Assembly: GCA_002771585.1 (NCBI GenBank) | Contig: PCTT01000042.1 | Location: forward strand, 1 to 7,256 | DNA from: Candidatus Campbellbacteria bacterium CG22_combo_CG10-13_8_21_14_all_36_13 | GTDB lineage: Bacteria; Patescibacteriota; Minisyncoccia; Phycocordibacterales; PCTT01 | Length of the DNA: 7,256 nucleotides | Reading direction: 5' to 3' | Shown: positions 1 to 5,032 of the stretch, one piece after another | Numbering within the stretch: the stretch's first letter is position 1 | How the letters are laid out: each line of letters begins with the position of its first letter | Program-made: the position numbers and the translations under genes | Notes under the pieces: model-generated | The model's input: only the letters and a program-made list of their open reading frames with translations | Database searches by the model: none | What the model was told of the DNA's origin: nothing

Positions 1-123
1 GTTTATAAAAATTACAGCAAAAGGCTCCCTGGTCGCATAAACATACTTTTTACCATGTCCCGCTTCTTTAGGTTTAAGCTCTTTTATACCGGATTCTTTT
101 GTTCCATGATAAAGATATTGCAT
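1..123 (-). CDS. N-terminal fragment of an unknown protein, cut by window edge
   Basis: The reading frame is open from an ATG at 123 down to the left window edge and gives 41 residues beginning MQYLYHGTKESG and containing KYVYATREPFAVIF. I do not recognise the family with certainty. The pattern of a hydrophobic strand ending in YHGT, followed by L-x-P and a VYAT segment, recalls the N-terminus of some small ADP-ribosyltransferase-fold or KptA-like proteins, but that is a weak inference from a fragment. The start is supported by a perfect extended -10 box (TGCTATAAT) ending 6 nt before the ATG and by the absence of any Shine-Dalgarno sequence, so the mRNA is probably leaderless. The same cassette precedes the NUDIX gene to the right. 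The rest of the gene lies outside the window. Confidence 0.6.
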   Translation of the reverse strand, partial: MQYLYHGTKESGIKELKPKEAGHGKKYVYATREPFAVIFIN

Positions 124-129
124 ACAAAA

Positions 130-138
130 ATTATAGCA
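130..138 (-). promoter_or_regulatory. Extended -10 promoter of the left-edge ORF
   Basis: On the minus strand the sequence reads TGC then TATAAT (135-130), followed by six bases (TTTTGT) and the ATG at 123. No convincing -35 box is present, which fits an extended -10 promoter. A transcript starting about 7 nt after the -10 would begin at the start codon itself. Confidence 0.6.
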
Positions 139-168
139 GAAGTGGCCAATGTCCGACTTTGACCAGAA

Positions 169-627
169 TTACCCCCTCAAGCGTTCTGAAACCAAAGAAT
201 CAAATTCTCGAATCGACTCACTAAATCCATTTGGATAATCTTCAATTAGCCAATTGCGCGCCTCAATAGGATAAACAATTATATATTTTAGCTCTGATAT
301 GTTGTACCAGTCTGGCTTATAGACATTGTCAGCTGTCATCTCGTCTTTCTCTTCCCCGTCACCAAGTTTTGGTTCACCACTTAAATATTTACATAAATAA
401 AACAAATGCTCACTATATTCATCAGTAATTCTATATAACAATCTTTCTGCCCTTACAACAATAGAAGTTTCCTCTAAAACCTCTCTTTCTACCGCTTGAT
501 CCTCTGTCTCACCTTCTTCTACTCCACCGCCAGGAAATACATAATATTCTTTCCCTTTCACGTACCTATACATTAATAAAACCTTTTCATTATGTACCAC
601 TATTCCTATTGCGCGCTTTCTTCTCAT
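169..627 (-). CDS. NUDIX hydrolase
   Basis: A 152-residue single-domain NUDIX protein. NUDIX enzymes hydrolyse nucleoside diphosphates linked to another moiety, using a Mg2+-binding helix; typical roles are nucleotide-pool cleaning or turnover of NDP-sugars and cofactors. The NUDIX box is visible at residues 34-56: G34, E40, then R48-E49 and E52-E53, matching G-x5-E-x7-R-E-U-x-E-E-x-G-U except that the last glycine is S55. The preceding strand YYVFPGGGVEEGE is typical. Length is usual for MutT-like members; the substrate cannot be told from sequence. The start at 627 is chosen because an extended -10 box ends 6 nt upstream and there is no Shine-Dalgarno site, implying a leaderless mRNA. It is transcribed divergently from the HD-domain gene at 710, with overlapping promoter regions. 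Confidence 0.93.
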   Translation of the reverse strand: MRRKRAIGIVVHNEKVLLMYRYVKGKEYYVFPGGGVEEGETEDQAVEREVLEETSIVVRAERLLYRITDEYSEHLFYLCKYLSGEPKLGDGEEKDEMTADNVYKPDWYNISELKYIIVYPIEARNWLIEDYPNGFSESIREFDSLVSERLRG

Positions 628-633
628 ACAAAA

Positions 634-642
634 ATTATATCA
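634..642 (-). promoter_or_regulatory. Extended -10 promoter of the NUDIX gene
   Basis: The minus strand reads TGA then TATAAT (639-634), six bases TTTTGT and ATG at 627. Over the 19 positions from CTG to ATG it differs from the cassette at 139-121 by one base. No good -35 box lies at 16-18 nt. Confidence 0.65.
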
Positions 643-651
643 GAACTGGGT

Positions 652-678
652 TTGACAATCCCCTTTTGCGCGTATAAT
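652..678 (+). promoter_or_regulatory. Sigma-70-type promoter of the HD-domain gene
   Basis: TTGACA at 652-657 and TATAAT at 673-678 are both perfect consensus hexamers, with a short 15-bp spacer. The predicted start of transcription is about 685, leaving a leader of about 25 nt that carries AAAGG before the ATG at 710. The promoter sits back to back with the NUDIX promoter. Confidence 0.7.
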
Positions 679-709
679 CTGCAACCAGAAACCAAAACAA
701 AGGTCTGAC

Positions 710-1312
710 ATGGAAAACAATAATAGTCGCATCGCCCAATTCTTGTTTGAAGTTGGCACAATGCGCAAAGTCGCAAGAATGCACAGACAAGTGCTTTTCA
801 CATATGACATGTCAGATAATATTGCAACGCACACATTTCGAGTCGCAATAATTGGATTTTTCCTTGCCAAACTCGCAGGCGCAGACTGGAAAACCGTTGT
901 AATGATGTGTCTTCTCCACGACATGGGAGAGGCCCGTACCAATGATCACAATTGGGTTCATAAACGGTATGTCTCTGAAGACAGCGACAAAGTCCTTGAT
1001 GAGCAACTTGGATCGTTACCATTCTCTGACCTCTTCGATATCGCCACAGAATATGAAAAGAGGGAAAGTCTTGAGGCGATTCTTGCAAAAGATGCCGATT
1101 CCCTAGATCAGCTACTTCTACTTCGAGAATATGCTTGGCAAGGTAATCGTGAAGCCCAAATTTGGCTAGACGGCAAAACCACGCCAAGACCTTACGCTCA
1201 GCTAGATCGGTTGAAAACTGATTGGGCTAAAGACCTTGGTCGAGCTATCTACGAGGAAAACCCATCAAGTTGGTGGGACAACCTACATACAAACGTGCGT
1301 CGAAGTTTTTAG
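710..1312 (+). CDS. HD-domain phosphohydrolase (YfbR/HDDC2-like)
   Basis: A 200-residue HD-superfamily metal-dependent phosphohydrolase. Visible ligands are H41 (in ATHTFRVA), the H70-D71 pair (CLLHDMGEA) with E74, and the distal aspartate of the AKDADSLDQ segment (D128 or D130). This order and spacing, with H-x-F/W-R-V-A and LLHDxGEA, matches the YfbR/HDDC2 group, whose characterised members are 5'-deoxynucleotidases acting on dNMPs; length fits too. The exact substrate is inference. The ATG at 710 is preceded by AAAGG as a modest Shine-Dalgarno site and by a consensus promoter at 652-678. A strong terminator follows 9 nt after the stop, so it is a single-gene transcript. With the divergent NUDIX gene it may form a small nucleotide-turnover locus. 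Confidence 0.88.
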   Translation: MENNNSRIAQFLFEVGTMRKVARMHRQVLFTYDMSDNIATHTFRVAIIGFFLAKLAGADWKTVVMMCLLHDMGEARTNDHNWVHKRYVSEDSDKVLDEQLGSLPFSDLFDIATEYEKRESLEAILAKDADSLDQLLLLREYAWQGNREAQIWLDGKTTPRPYAQLDRLKTDWAKDLGRAIYEENPSSWWDNLHTNVRRSF

Positions 1313-1321
1313 CTCTACGTC

Positions 1322-1358
1322 AAAACCGGCAAATCCCTCTGGGATTTGCCGGTTTTTT
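1322..1358 (+). terminator. Rho-independent terminator after the HD gene
   Basis: A perfect 16-bp stem (1322-1337 with 1341-1356), loop TCT, is followed by a T-run to 1358. The A-run at its left foot means it could also stop minus-strand transcription coming from the toxin gene. Confidence 0.92.
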
Positions 1359-1378
1359 GTTGGCTAAACGACAACTTA

Positions 1379-1400
1379 CCACAGGGGCAACCCCCTGTGG
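1379..1400. repeat. Perfect 9-bp GC-rich hairpin
   Basis: CCACAGGGG (1379-1387) pairs perfectly with CCCCTGTGG (1392-1400) around a CAAC loop. No T-run follows on either strand, so it is not a canonical terminator. It is the middle of three consecutive hairpins between the HD gene and the toxin gene. Confidence 0.7.
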
Positions 1401-1414
1401 TTAACTTCAAAACT

Positions 1415-1437
1415 TTGTTAGAACTGGGTTCTAACAA
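1415..1437. repeat. Perfect 10-bp hairpin with 3-nt loop
   Basis: TTGTTAGAAC (1415-1424) pairs with GTTCTAACAA (1428-1437) around TGG. Its core AGAACTGGGTT also occurs at 642-652, between the divergent NUDIX and HD promoters. It may serve as a 3' boundary for the toxin transcript or as a protein-binding dyad; function unknown. The rest of 1441-1483 shows no feature. Confidence 0.6.
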
Positions 1438-1483
1438 GACTAGAATTTATAAAAAATTGTACGTATAAAAAATACGGCTTATC

Positions 1484-1723
1484 TTATAGATTATAGGTAG
1501 TATCGTTTCTGAAAGAAATACTTTGAACAAAATTGCCATCTTTTGCGTATTTGAAAACAATTCTTACTTTCCCGACTCTTACCCTAAAGAGATTGTGTTT
1601 GCCTTTAAGTTTTTTAATATCAAATTTAGAAAAATCACCACCAAGAATTACATTAATAGTTTTTTCTATCTCATATCTAGTCTTCTTATCTAGTTTGGAA
1701 AGAAATTTATCAAGTTTATTCAT
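1484..1723 (-). CDS. RelE/ParE-family type II toxin
   Basis: The ATG-initiated frame gives 79 residues with the core of a RelE-superfamily toxin: an N-terminal helical stretch (KLDKFLSKLDKKTR), the segment IKKLKGKHNLFRVRVG, the strand KVRIVFKY, and a short C-terminus ending SFRNDTTYNL. RelE relatives cleave mRNA at the ribosome; ParE relatives target gyrase, and sequence alone does not decide between them. The gene lies directly downstream of a Phd/YefM-like antitoxin, the usual order, with a 55-nt gap when counted from the ATG. The first beta-strand normal for this fold is missing from the ATG product, but the frame continues upstream: an ATT at 1744 would add IKIITSW, a plausible strand. 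Either a non-standard start is used or the start was damaged by a frameshift from the ATG at 1766. Confidence 0.8.
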   Translation of the reverse strand: MNKLDKFLSKLDKKTRYEIEKTINVILGGDFSKFDIKKLKGKHNLFRVRVGKVRIVFKYAKDGNFVQSISFRNDTTYNL

Positions 1724-1778
1724 CCAGCTCGTGATTATTTTAATTACTAATAATCTCTTTATGCATTACCAACAAAGA

Positions 1779-2039
1779 CTAGTTGGTTTTATTTGTTCTA
1801 AGTCTCTTTAAGCTAGATAGAATATCCTCAGCTAGAACACCTTCTCCATTGAGTTCTCTAAAATCAATAACTGTTTCCCAAGAACCTTCATCTCCCCATT
1901 CATCAACCGGCGTAATTTTAAATATAGGCTTGGAACGGCGAAAAACAGTAAAAGACTTGCCCTTTCTTATTTGTTCAACATATTTTTCTGTATTTTCTCG
2001 TAGCTCTTTAAGGCCAACTATTTGTTGTTTATTCATCAT
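1779..2039 (-). CDS. Phd/YefM-family antitoxin
   Basis: An 86-residue antitoxin. The N-terminal two thirds carry the Phd/YefM DNA-binding pattern: VGLKELRENTEKYVEQIRKG followed by the strand-rich SFTVFRRSKPIFKITPVDE. The C-terminal part (about residues 48-86), with acidic and Leu-rich stretches, would be the toxin-wrapping region. Such antitoxins neutralise the RelE-like partner by direct binding and repress their own operon, most strongly as the toxin complex. Here a 28-bp perfect palindrome lies inside the promoter, 2 bp upstream of the first ATG. Two ATGs in tandem (2039 and 2036) can serve as start; the first is 6 nt after a TAATCT -10 box, again a leaderless arrangement without Shine-Dalgarno. 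The toxin gene follows on the same strand. Confidence 0.88.
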   Translation of the reverse strand: MMNKQQIVGLKELRENTEKYVEQIRKGKSFTVFRRSKPIFKITPVDEWGDEGSWETVIDFRELNGEGVLAEDILSSLKRLRTNKTN

Positions 2040-2041
2040 AT

Positions 2042-2074
2042 ATAAAGATTATCTTAAGATAATCTTTATGTCAA
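2042..2074 (-). promoter_or_regulatory. Toxin-antitoxin promoter with 28-bp palindromic operator
   Basis: On the minus strand TTGACA (2074-2069), a 17-bp spacer and TAATCT (2051-2046) form a good promoter. A perfect palindrome, half-site ATAAAGATTATCTT, spans 2042-2069 and covers the end of the -35 box, the whole spacer and the -10 box. Any protein bound there would block RNA polymerase, as expected for antitoxin autorepression. Confidence 0.82.
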
Positions 2075-2116
2075 TGTTCTAAATACAGAATTATGAATTA
2101 TGCCTGCCTGCCGGTA

Positions 2117-2142
2117 CCTGTCTACCGATAGGTAGAGACAGG
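2117..2142. repeat. Hairpin with CCTGCCTGCCGGTA-type flank
   Basis: CCTGTCTACC (2117-2126) pairs with GGTAGAGACAGG (2131-2142) around GATA, leaving a 2-nt bulge. It is preceded by TGCCTGCCTGCCGGTA. GC-rich CCTGCC-type palindromes of this look are dispersed in many Parcubacteria-like genomes as I recall them; a dispersed-repeat identity is inference from one copy. Confidence 0.5.
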
Positions 2143-2168
2143 AAAATTGAAAATTCACCCCCATATCC

Positions 2169-2237
2169 CTAAACAAAAATCTTTTATGATTTTTGTCGGG
2201 CGACACAAAATGAATCAGTATTTCATTTTGGGTTTAG
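2169..2237. repeat. Multi-stem structured segment
   Basis: Two perfect 9-bp hairpins stand side by side: ACAAAAATC with GATTTTTGT (2173-2181, 2188-2196) and CAAAATGAA with TTCATTTTG (2206-2214, 2222-2230). Between them GTCG/CGAC can form a mini-stem, and CTAAAC (2169-2174) can pair with GTTTAG (2232-2237) to close the whole. It may be a small structured RNA or a cruciform-type repeat; no promoter was found for it. Confidence 0.4.
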
Positions 2238-2348
2238 CCTATACCCTATTGGCTAGTGACTAATACAACTAATGGCCAGATCCTCGCCAACAATACCCCA
2301 CCTAGACATTTTTCTATAAGTAGAGTACTATTGAAATATTACTGATAG

Positions 2349-2436
2349 TTAACCGAATTCAGCTTTTTGACCGAAATAATTTATGTTTTCAACGTTTTAC
2401 AAAAAAATCGCTATAAATAAAGTCATGTTGACCGAA
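2349..2436 (+). repeat. Three copies of TTRACCGAA upstream of rny
   Basis: TTAACCGAA at 2349-2357, TTGACCGAA at 2367-2375 and TTGACCGAA at 2428-2436 lie in direct orientation. The first two are 18 bp apart (start to start), the third 61 bp further. They could be binding sites in the rny upstream region; this is inference. Confidence 0.4.
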
Positions 2437-2479
2437 TTTTCACAACTAATCGTTGGTGTACTTCTTTTTGATAGAACAC

Positions 2480-2537
2480 TCGCTTTCAAGCGAATAACTA
2501 CATAAACAAAGGCCAAAAAGTGAATTCATAAATTCAC
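2480..2537 (+). promoter_or_regulatory. rny leader hairpins
   Basis: TCGCT-TTCA-AGCGA forms a hairpin around 2480-2493, and GTGAATT-CATA-AATTCAC (2520-2537) forms a 7-bp hairpin ending 2 nt before the rny ATG. No Shine-Dalgarno sequence is visible. A stem abutting the start codon could modulate translation. A TATAAA at 2412-2417 is the only -10-like box nearby and has no good -35. Confidence 0.4.
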
Positions 2538-2539
2538 AT

Positions 2540-4069
2540 ATGCCATTACAAGCCATATTATTTCTAACAATCCTTTCAGGATTAGTTGGTATTGCCCTCG
2601 GATATTTCCTTCGATGGCTTTTAACTCTTGGAAAAAGAGGAACATTGGAATTGGAAATAAAGAGAAAATTATTAGACGCCCAAGAAGAGGCTAACAAAAT
2701 CACAACAGATGCTGAAAAGAAGGCAGAAAAACTTCTTGAGGAATCTCGTCGTGAAGCAAAAGAAAAAGAAGACCAGTTCAAGAAAACAGAGGATCGCCTC
2801 ATAAAAAAGGAAAGTTTTCTTGATACAAGACAAATAGACATAGACAAAGAAGTCGAAAATATAAAACAAAAAGCCATAGAAATAAAAGAAATACGAGAAG
2901 CGACTATAAAGAAAAATGAGGAAAAACAAAAAGAGCTAGAGAGAATAGCTGGTATGAATATGGAGGAGGCAAAAGAAAATCTTATAAAAATAGCTGAAAA
3001 AAACTATGAAGAAGATATTTTGATAAGACTCCAAAAAATAGAACAGACCGGTAAAGAAAAACTTGAAAAAAAGGCAAAAGACATACTAGTTAGTGCAATA
3101 CACAGATACGGAAACGCTGTTTCGTCCGATGTAATGGCAACCAGCGTTAATATTCCATCTGATGATATAAAAGGGAAAATTATTGGAAAAGAAGGAAGAA
3201 ATATAAAAGCATTTGAGCGAGCAAGTGGTGTAGAGGTAATAATTGACGATACACCAGGAACAATCCTTATTTCTTCTTATGATCCTGTAAGACGACAGGT
3301 TGCAAGACTTGCTTTAGAAAACCTTATTCTAGACGGAAGAATACAGCCAGCACGAATTGAAGAGTTTGTAGAGAAAGCAAAAAAGGAAATAAACGATATA
3401 ATCAAAGAAAAAGGAGAACAAGCTGTGTTTGAGGTTGGCGTATATAACCTAGATCCAAGAATTATATCTATACTGGGTCGCCTATATTTCCGAACAAGCT
3501 ATGGACAAAACGTACTTCAACACTCCGTAGAGATGGCACATATCGCAGGAATGCTTGCAGAAGAACTTGGTGCAGACGTATCTGTTGCTAAAGCTGGTGC
3601 ATTGCTACACGACATTGGAAAAGCCGTGGATCATGAGATACCAGGAACACATGTAGAAATAGGAATGAGGATACTTCAAAAATTTGGTGCTGATCAAAGA
3701 ATAATTGATGCAATGAAGTCACACCACGAGGAATACCCTTATGAAACAGTAGAGTCAATAATCGTACAAGTTGCCGATTCTATCTCAGGAAGCCGTCCTG
3801 GAGCAAGAAGAGACACAATAGAAAATTATCTAAAACGCCTTTCTGAACTCGAAGGAATAGCAAATCGCGTAAAAGGTGTTGAAAAATCATACGCTATTCA
3901 GGCAGGTAGAGAGGTGCGGGTGTTTGTTAATCCAGAAGAAGTAAATGACATAGAAGCTCGTAATATAGCCCGCAACATAGCCCTAGAAATAGAAAAGGAG
4001 CTAAAATATCCAGGAGAAATAAAGGTAAATGTTATACGAGAATCCCGTGTAATCGAATACGCCCGTTAG
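2540..4069 (+). CDS. rny: Ribonuclease Y
   Basis: RNase Y, a membrane-anchored endoribonuclease that starts bulk mRNA decay and processing. The 509 residues fit the family length (about 520 in Bacillus subtilis). Domains in order: an N-terminal transmembrane helix (residues about 4-27); a long charged coiled coil (about 30-180); a KH RNA-binding domain with the GxxG loop at IIGKEGRNIKAF (214-225); an HD catalytic domain with H328 (VLQHSVEMAHIAG), the H357-D358 pair (ALLHDIGK), H371, H395/H396 and D413 (VADSISGSRPGARRD); and a conserved C-terminal region ending VIRESRVIEYAR. All key residues are present. The ATG at 2540 places the anchor right at the N-terminus, as in the family. It stands alone; no clear terminator hairpin follows, only a short T-run at 4101-4106. 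Confidence 0.98.
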   Translation: MPLQAILFLTILSGLVGIALGYFLRWLLTLGKRGTLELEIKRKLLDAQEEANKITTDAEKKAEKLLEESRREAKEKEDQFKKTEDRLIKKESFLDTRQIDIDKEVENIKQKAIEIKEIREATIKKNEEKQKELERIAGMNMEEAKENLIKIAEKNYEEDILIRLQKIEQTGKEKLEKKAKDILVSAIHRYGNAVSSDVMATSVNIPSDDIKGKIIGKEGRNIKAFERASGVEVIIDDTPGTILISSYDPVRRQVARLALENLILDGRIQPARIEEFVEKAKKEINDIIKEKGEQAVFEVGVYNLDPRIISILGRLYFRTSYGQNVLQHSVEMAHIAGMLAEELGADVSVAKAGALLHDIGKAVDHEIPGTHVEIGMRILQKFGADQRIIDAMKSHHEEYPYETVESIIVQVADSISGSRPGARRDTIENYLKRLSELEGIANRVKGVEKSYAIQAGREVRVFVNPEEVNDIEARNIARNIALEIEKELKYPGEIKVNVIRESRVIEYAR

Positions 4070-4072
4070 TTT

Positions 4073-4100
4073 TTTAGGATTTAGGGTTTAGGATTTAGGG
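4073..4100 (+). repeat. Two tandem 14-bp repeats after rny
   Basis: TTTAGGATTTAGGG occurs twice in tandem without mismatch (4073-4086 and 4087-4100), then T6. A related GATTTAGGGTTT recurs at about 4190-4201. The segment starts 3 nt after the rny stop. Function unknown; slippage-prone sequence. Confidence 0.7.
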
Positions 4101-4133
4101 TTTTTTGCCCCACAGAGCAAATGTGTATAACTA

Positions 4134-4162
4134 TTGCACAAAATATGGCTTAACTATATACT
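4134..4162 (+). promoter_or_regulatory. Candidate promoter of the HU gene
   Basis: TTGCAC (4134-4139), a 17-bp spacer and TATACT (4157-4162) would start a transcript near 4169 with an 80-nt leader. A second -10-like box, TATAAT at 4241-4246 (or overlapping TAATAT at 4238-4243, 6 nt before the ATG), could instead give a nearly leaderless mRNA. Confidence 0.4.
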
Positions 4163-4249
4163 ATACTATGTAAAAACAAGGCTCTATTGATTTAGGGTTT
4201 CGTTATGAAGTATTAACAGGTCGTTTAATAGAATAACTAATATAATACT

Positions 4250-4528
4250 ATGAACATAAACAAAGCATCTCTAGTAGATAAAGTTCACGAAGTGGTGGGC
4301 GGAACAAAAGTTCAAGCAGAACAAGTTGTAGAAACAATGATTAACACAATCGTTGACACACTAAAAAGTGGTGACGAGGTTTCAATCGCAGGTCTTGGTA
4401 TCTTCTCAGCAAAAATGAGAGCAGCAAGAACAGCAAGAAATCCAAGAACTGGTCAACCTATTTCAGTTCCTGCTATGCGAGTTCCAAAATTCCGAGCAGC
4501 AAAAGCTTTGAAAGAAGCAGTAAGATAA
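4250..4528 (+). CDS. HU-family DNA-binding protein
   Basis: A 92-residue HU/IHF-family nucleoid protein that binds and bends DNA as a dimer, compacting the chromosome. The fold order is visible: N-terminal helices (NKASLVDKVHEVVGG, then residues 21-39), the strand-turn-strand EVSIAGLGIFSAK (43-55), the flexible arm with the signature RTARNPRTGQ (60-69, arm-tip R63-N64-P65), and the final strand and helix VPKFRAAKALKEAV. Length and motif positions equal those of canonical HU. I prefer HU to IHF because the gene appears alone and has the generic arm. No Shine-Dalgarno sequence precedes the ATG; AT-rich TATAAT lies 3 nt upstream. A hairpin terminator follows 30 nt after the stop, so it is monocistronic. 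Confidence 0.97.
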   Translation: MNINKASLVDKVHEVVGGTKVQAEQVVETMINTIVDTLKSGDEVSIAGLGIFSAKMRAARTARNPRTGQPISVPAMRVPKFRAAKALKEAVR

Positions 4529-4558
4529 TACAACGTTTGTTTATCACACTTACAAAAC

Positions 4559-4581
4559 ACCCGCCATTCGGCGGGTTTTTT
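4559..4581 (+). terminator. Rho-independent terminator after HU
   Basis: ACCCGCC (4559-4565), loop ATTC, GGCGGGT (4570-4576) and a T-run to 4581. It may also serve mazG converging from the right, though on that strand the T-run is interrupted. Confidence 0.92.
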
Positions 4582-4619
4582 GTCTTTGGATTTTGTAATT
4601 TTGATTTTAAGTTTTTAAC

Positions 4620-4949
4620 TTACCTATTATCTCCACTCCCTTTTATCTTTCCTCTCTTCTTGCGTGATTGGAGTTTTTCTATATTTAGTTTCGCGATATC
4701 ATCCAAATCTAATTTAAGTTCAGTAGAAATTTGTGCCAAATACCAAAGCACATCACCAAGTTCTTTTTTTAACTCTTCCCTTCTCTCTTTGTCGATTTTA
4801 CCTTCATTATCACGAATTACTTTTTTTATTTTCTCCGCTATCTCCCCCGCCTCACCCACCAACCCAAGTGTGGGATAAATAAAGTTTTTTCCTTTGTTCG
4901 GATAAAGTGCTGTCTCTCGAGATTTCTTTTGATATTCTTTAAAATTCAT
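4620..4949 (-). CDS. MazG-family nucleotide pyrophosphohydrolase
   Basis: A 109-residue single-domain all-alpha NTP pyrophosphohydrolase of the MazG superfamily; these enzymes hydrolyse (d)NTPs to NMP and pyrophosphate to clean nucleotide pools. The metal-binding signature is plain: E33-x-x-E36 in VGEAGEIAEK and E63-x-x-D66 in KELGDVLWYLA, separated by a charged linker helix region. The N-terminal FKEYQKKSRETALYP is typical of the small MazG-like members, often found as phage or CPR accessory enzymes. The C-terminus is a basic tail (SRKKRGKIKGSGDNR). The gene is convergent with HU. Its ATG overlaps the stop of a 28-codon upstream ORF as ATGA, implying translational coupling, and no separate Shine-Dalgarno site is evident. 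Confidence 0.93.
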   Translation of the reverse strand: MNFKEYQKKSRETALYPNKGKNFIYPTLGLVGEAGEIAEKIKKVIRDNEGKIDKERREELKKELGDVLWYLAQISTELKLDLDDIAKLNIEKLQSRKKRGKIKGSGDNR

Positions 4950-5032
4950 ACCGATAGTGCCAGACCGCAGCTAGTACAGCGTGGACTTTTGTATTGTTTA
5001 TAATTTCGCCTATTGTTCTTTACTTTTACCAT
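4946..5032 (-). CDS. 28-residue CxxC mini-ORF overlapping mazG (leader peptide candidate)
   Basis: ATG at 5032 opens a short basic peptide beginning MVKVKNNRRNYKQYK and ending SPRCTSCGLALSV. It has one CxxC pair (residues 19 and 22) and stops with TGA, whose bases overlap the mazG ATG in the classic ATGA arrangement. A TAATCT box ends 6 nt before its ATG, the same spacing seen at three other genes here, so the mRNA is probably leaderless. Two uses are possible: a small zinc-binding peptide, or a leader whose translation delivers ribosomes to mazG. I know no family for it. The 9-bp inverted repeat at 4951-4959/5056-5064 brackets it. Confidence is limited by size. Confidence 0.45.
   Translation of the reverse strand: MVKVKNNRRNYKQYKSPRCTSCGLALSV

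Larger units (their letters stand above)
2083..2382. other. Intergenic stretch without a convincing gene
   Basis: No supported coding frame lies between the toxin-antitoxin promoter and the rny leader. The stretch holds the hairpins at 2117-2142 and 2169-2237 and the first two TTRACCGAA copies; the part around 2240-2340 shows nothing I can name. Confidence 0.6.

Noticed and set aside
640..1187. Minus-strand frames of 100, 129 and 64 residues opposite the HD gene
   Set aside because: They are antisense to a well-supported gene with catalytic motifs and have Cys/Leu-rich, non-protein-like composition.
1533..2082. Plus-strand frames of 92 and 99 residues
   Set aside because: Antisense shadows of the toxin and antitoxin genes; the second also runs through the operator palindrome.
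2383..2505. 40-residue plus-strand frame starting MFSTFYKKIAINK, upstream of rny
   Set aside because: No Shine-Dalgarno site or -10 box at the local spacing; it runs through repeat motifs and a hairpin. Possible but not supportable.
2446..2929. Minus-strand Phe/Ser-rich frames
   Set aside because: Mirror of the Lys/Glu-rich coiled coil of RNase Y.
4122..4130. DnaA-box-like TTATACACA on the minus strand
   Set aside because: A single match; no cluster, no AT-rich unwinding region and no dnaA or dnaN nearby, so no origin is claimed.
4537..4878. 113-residue plus-strand frame
   Set aside because: Begins inside the HU terminator region and is antisense to mazG.
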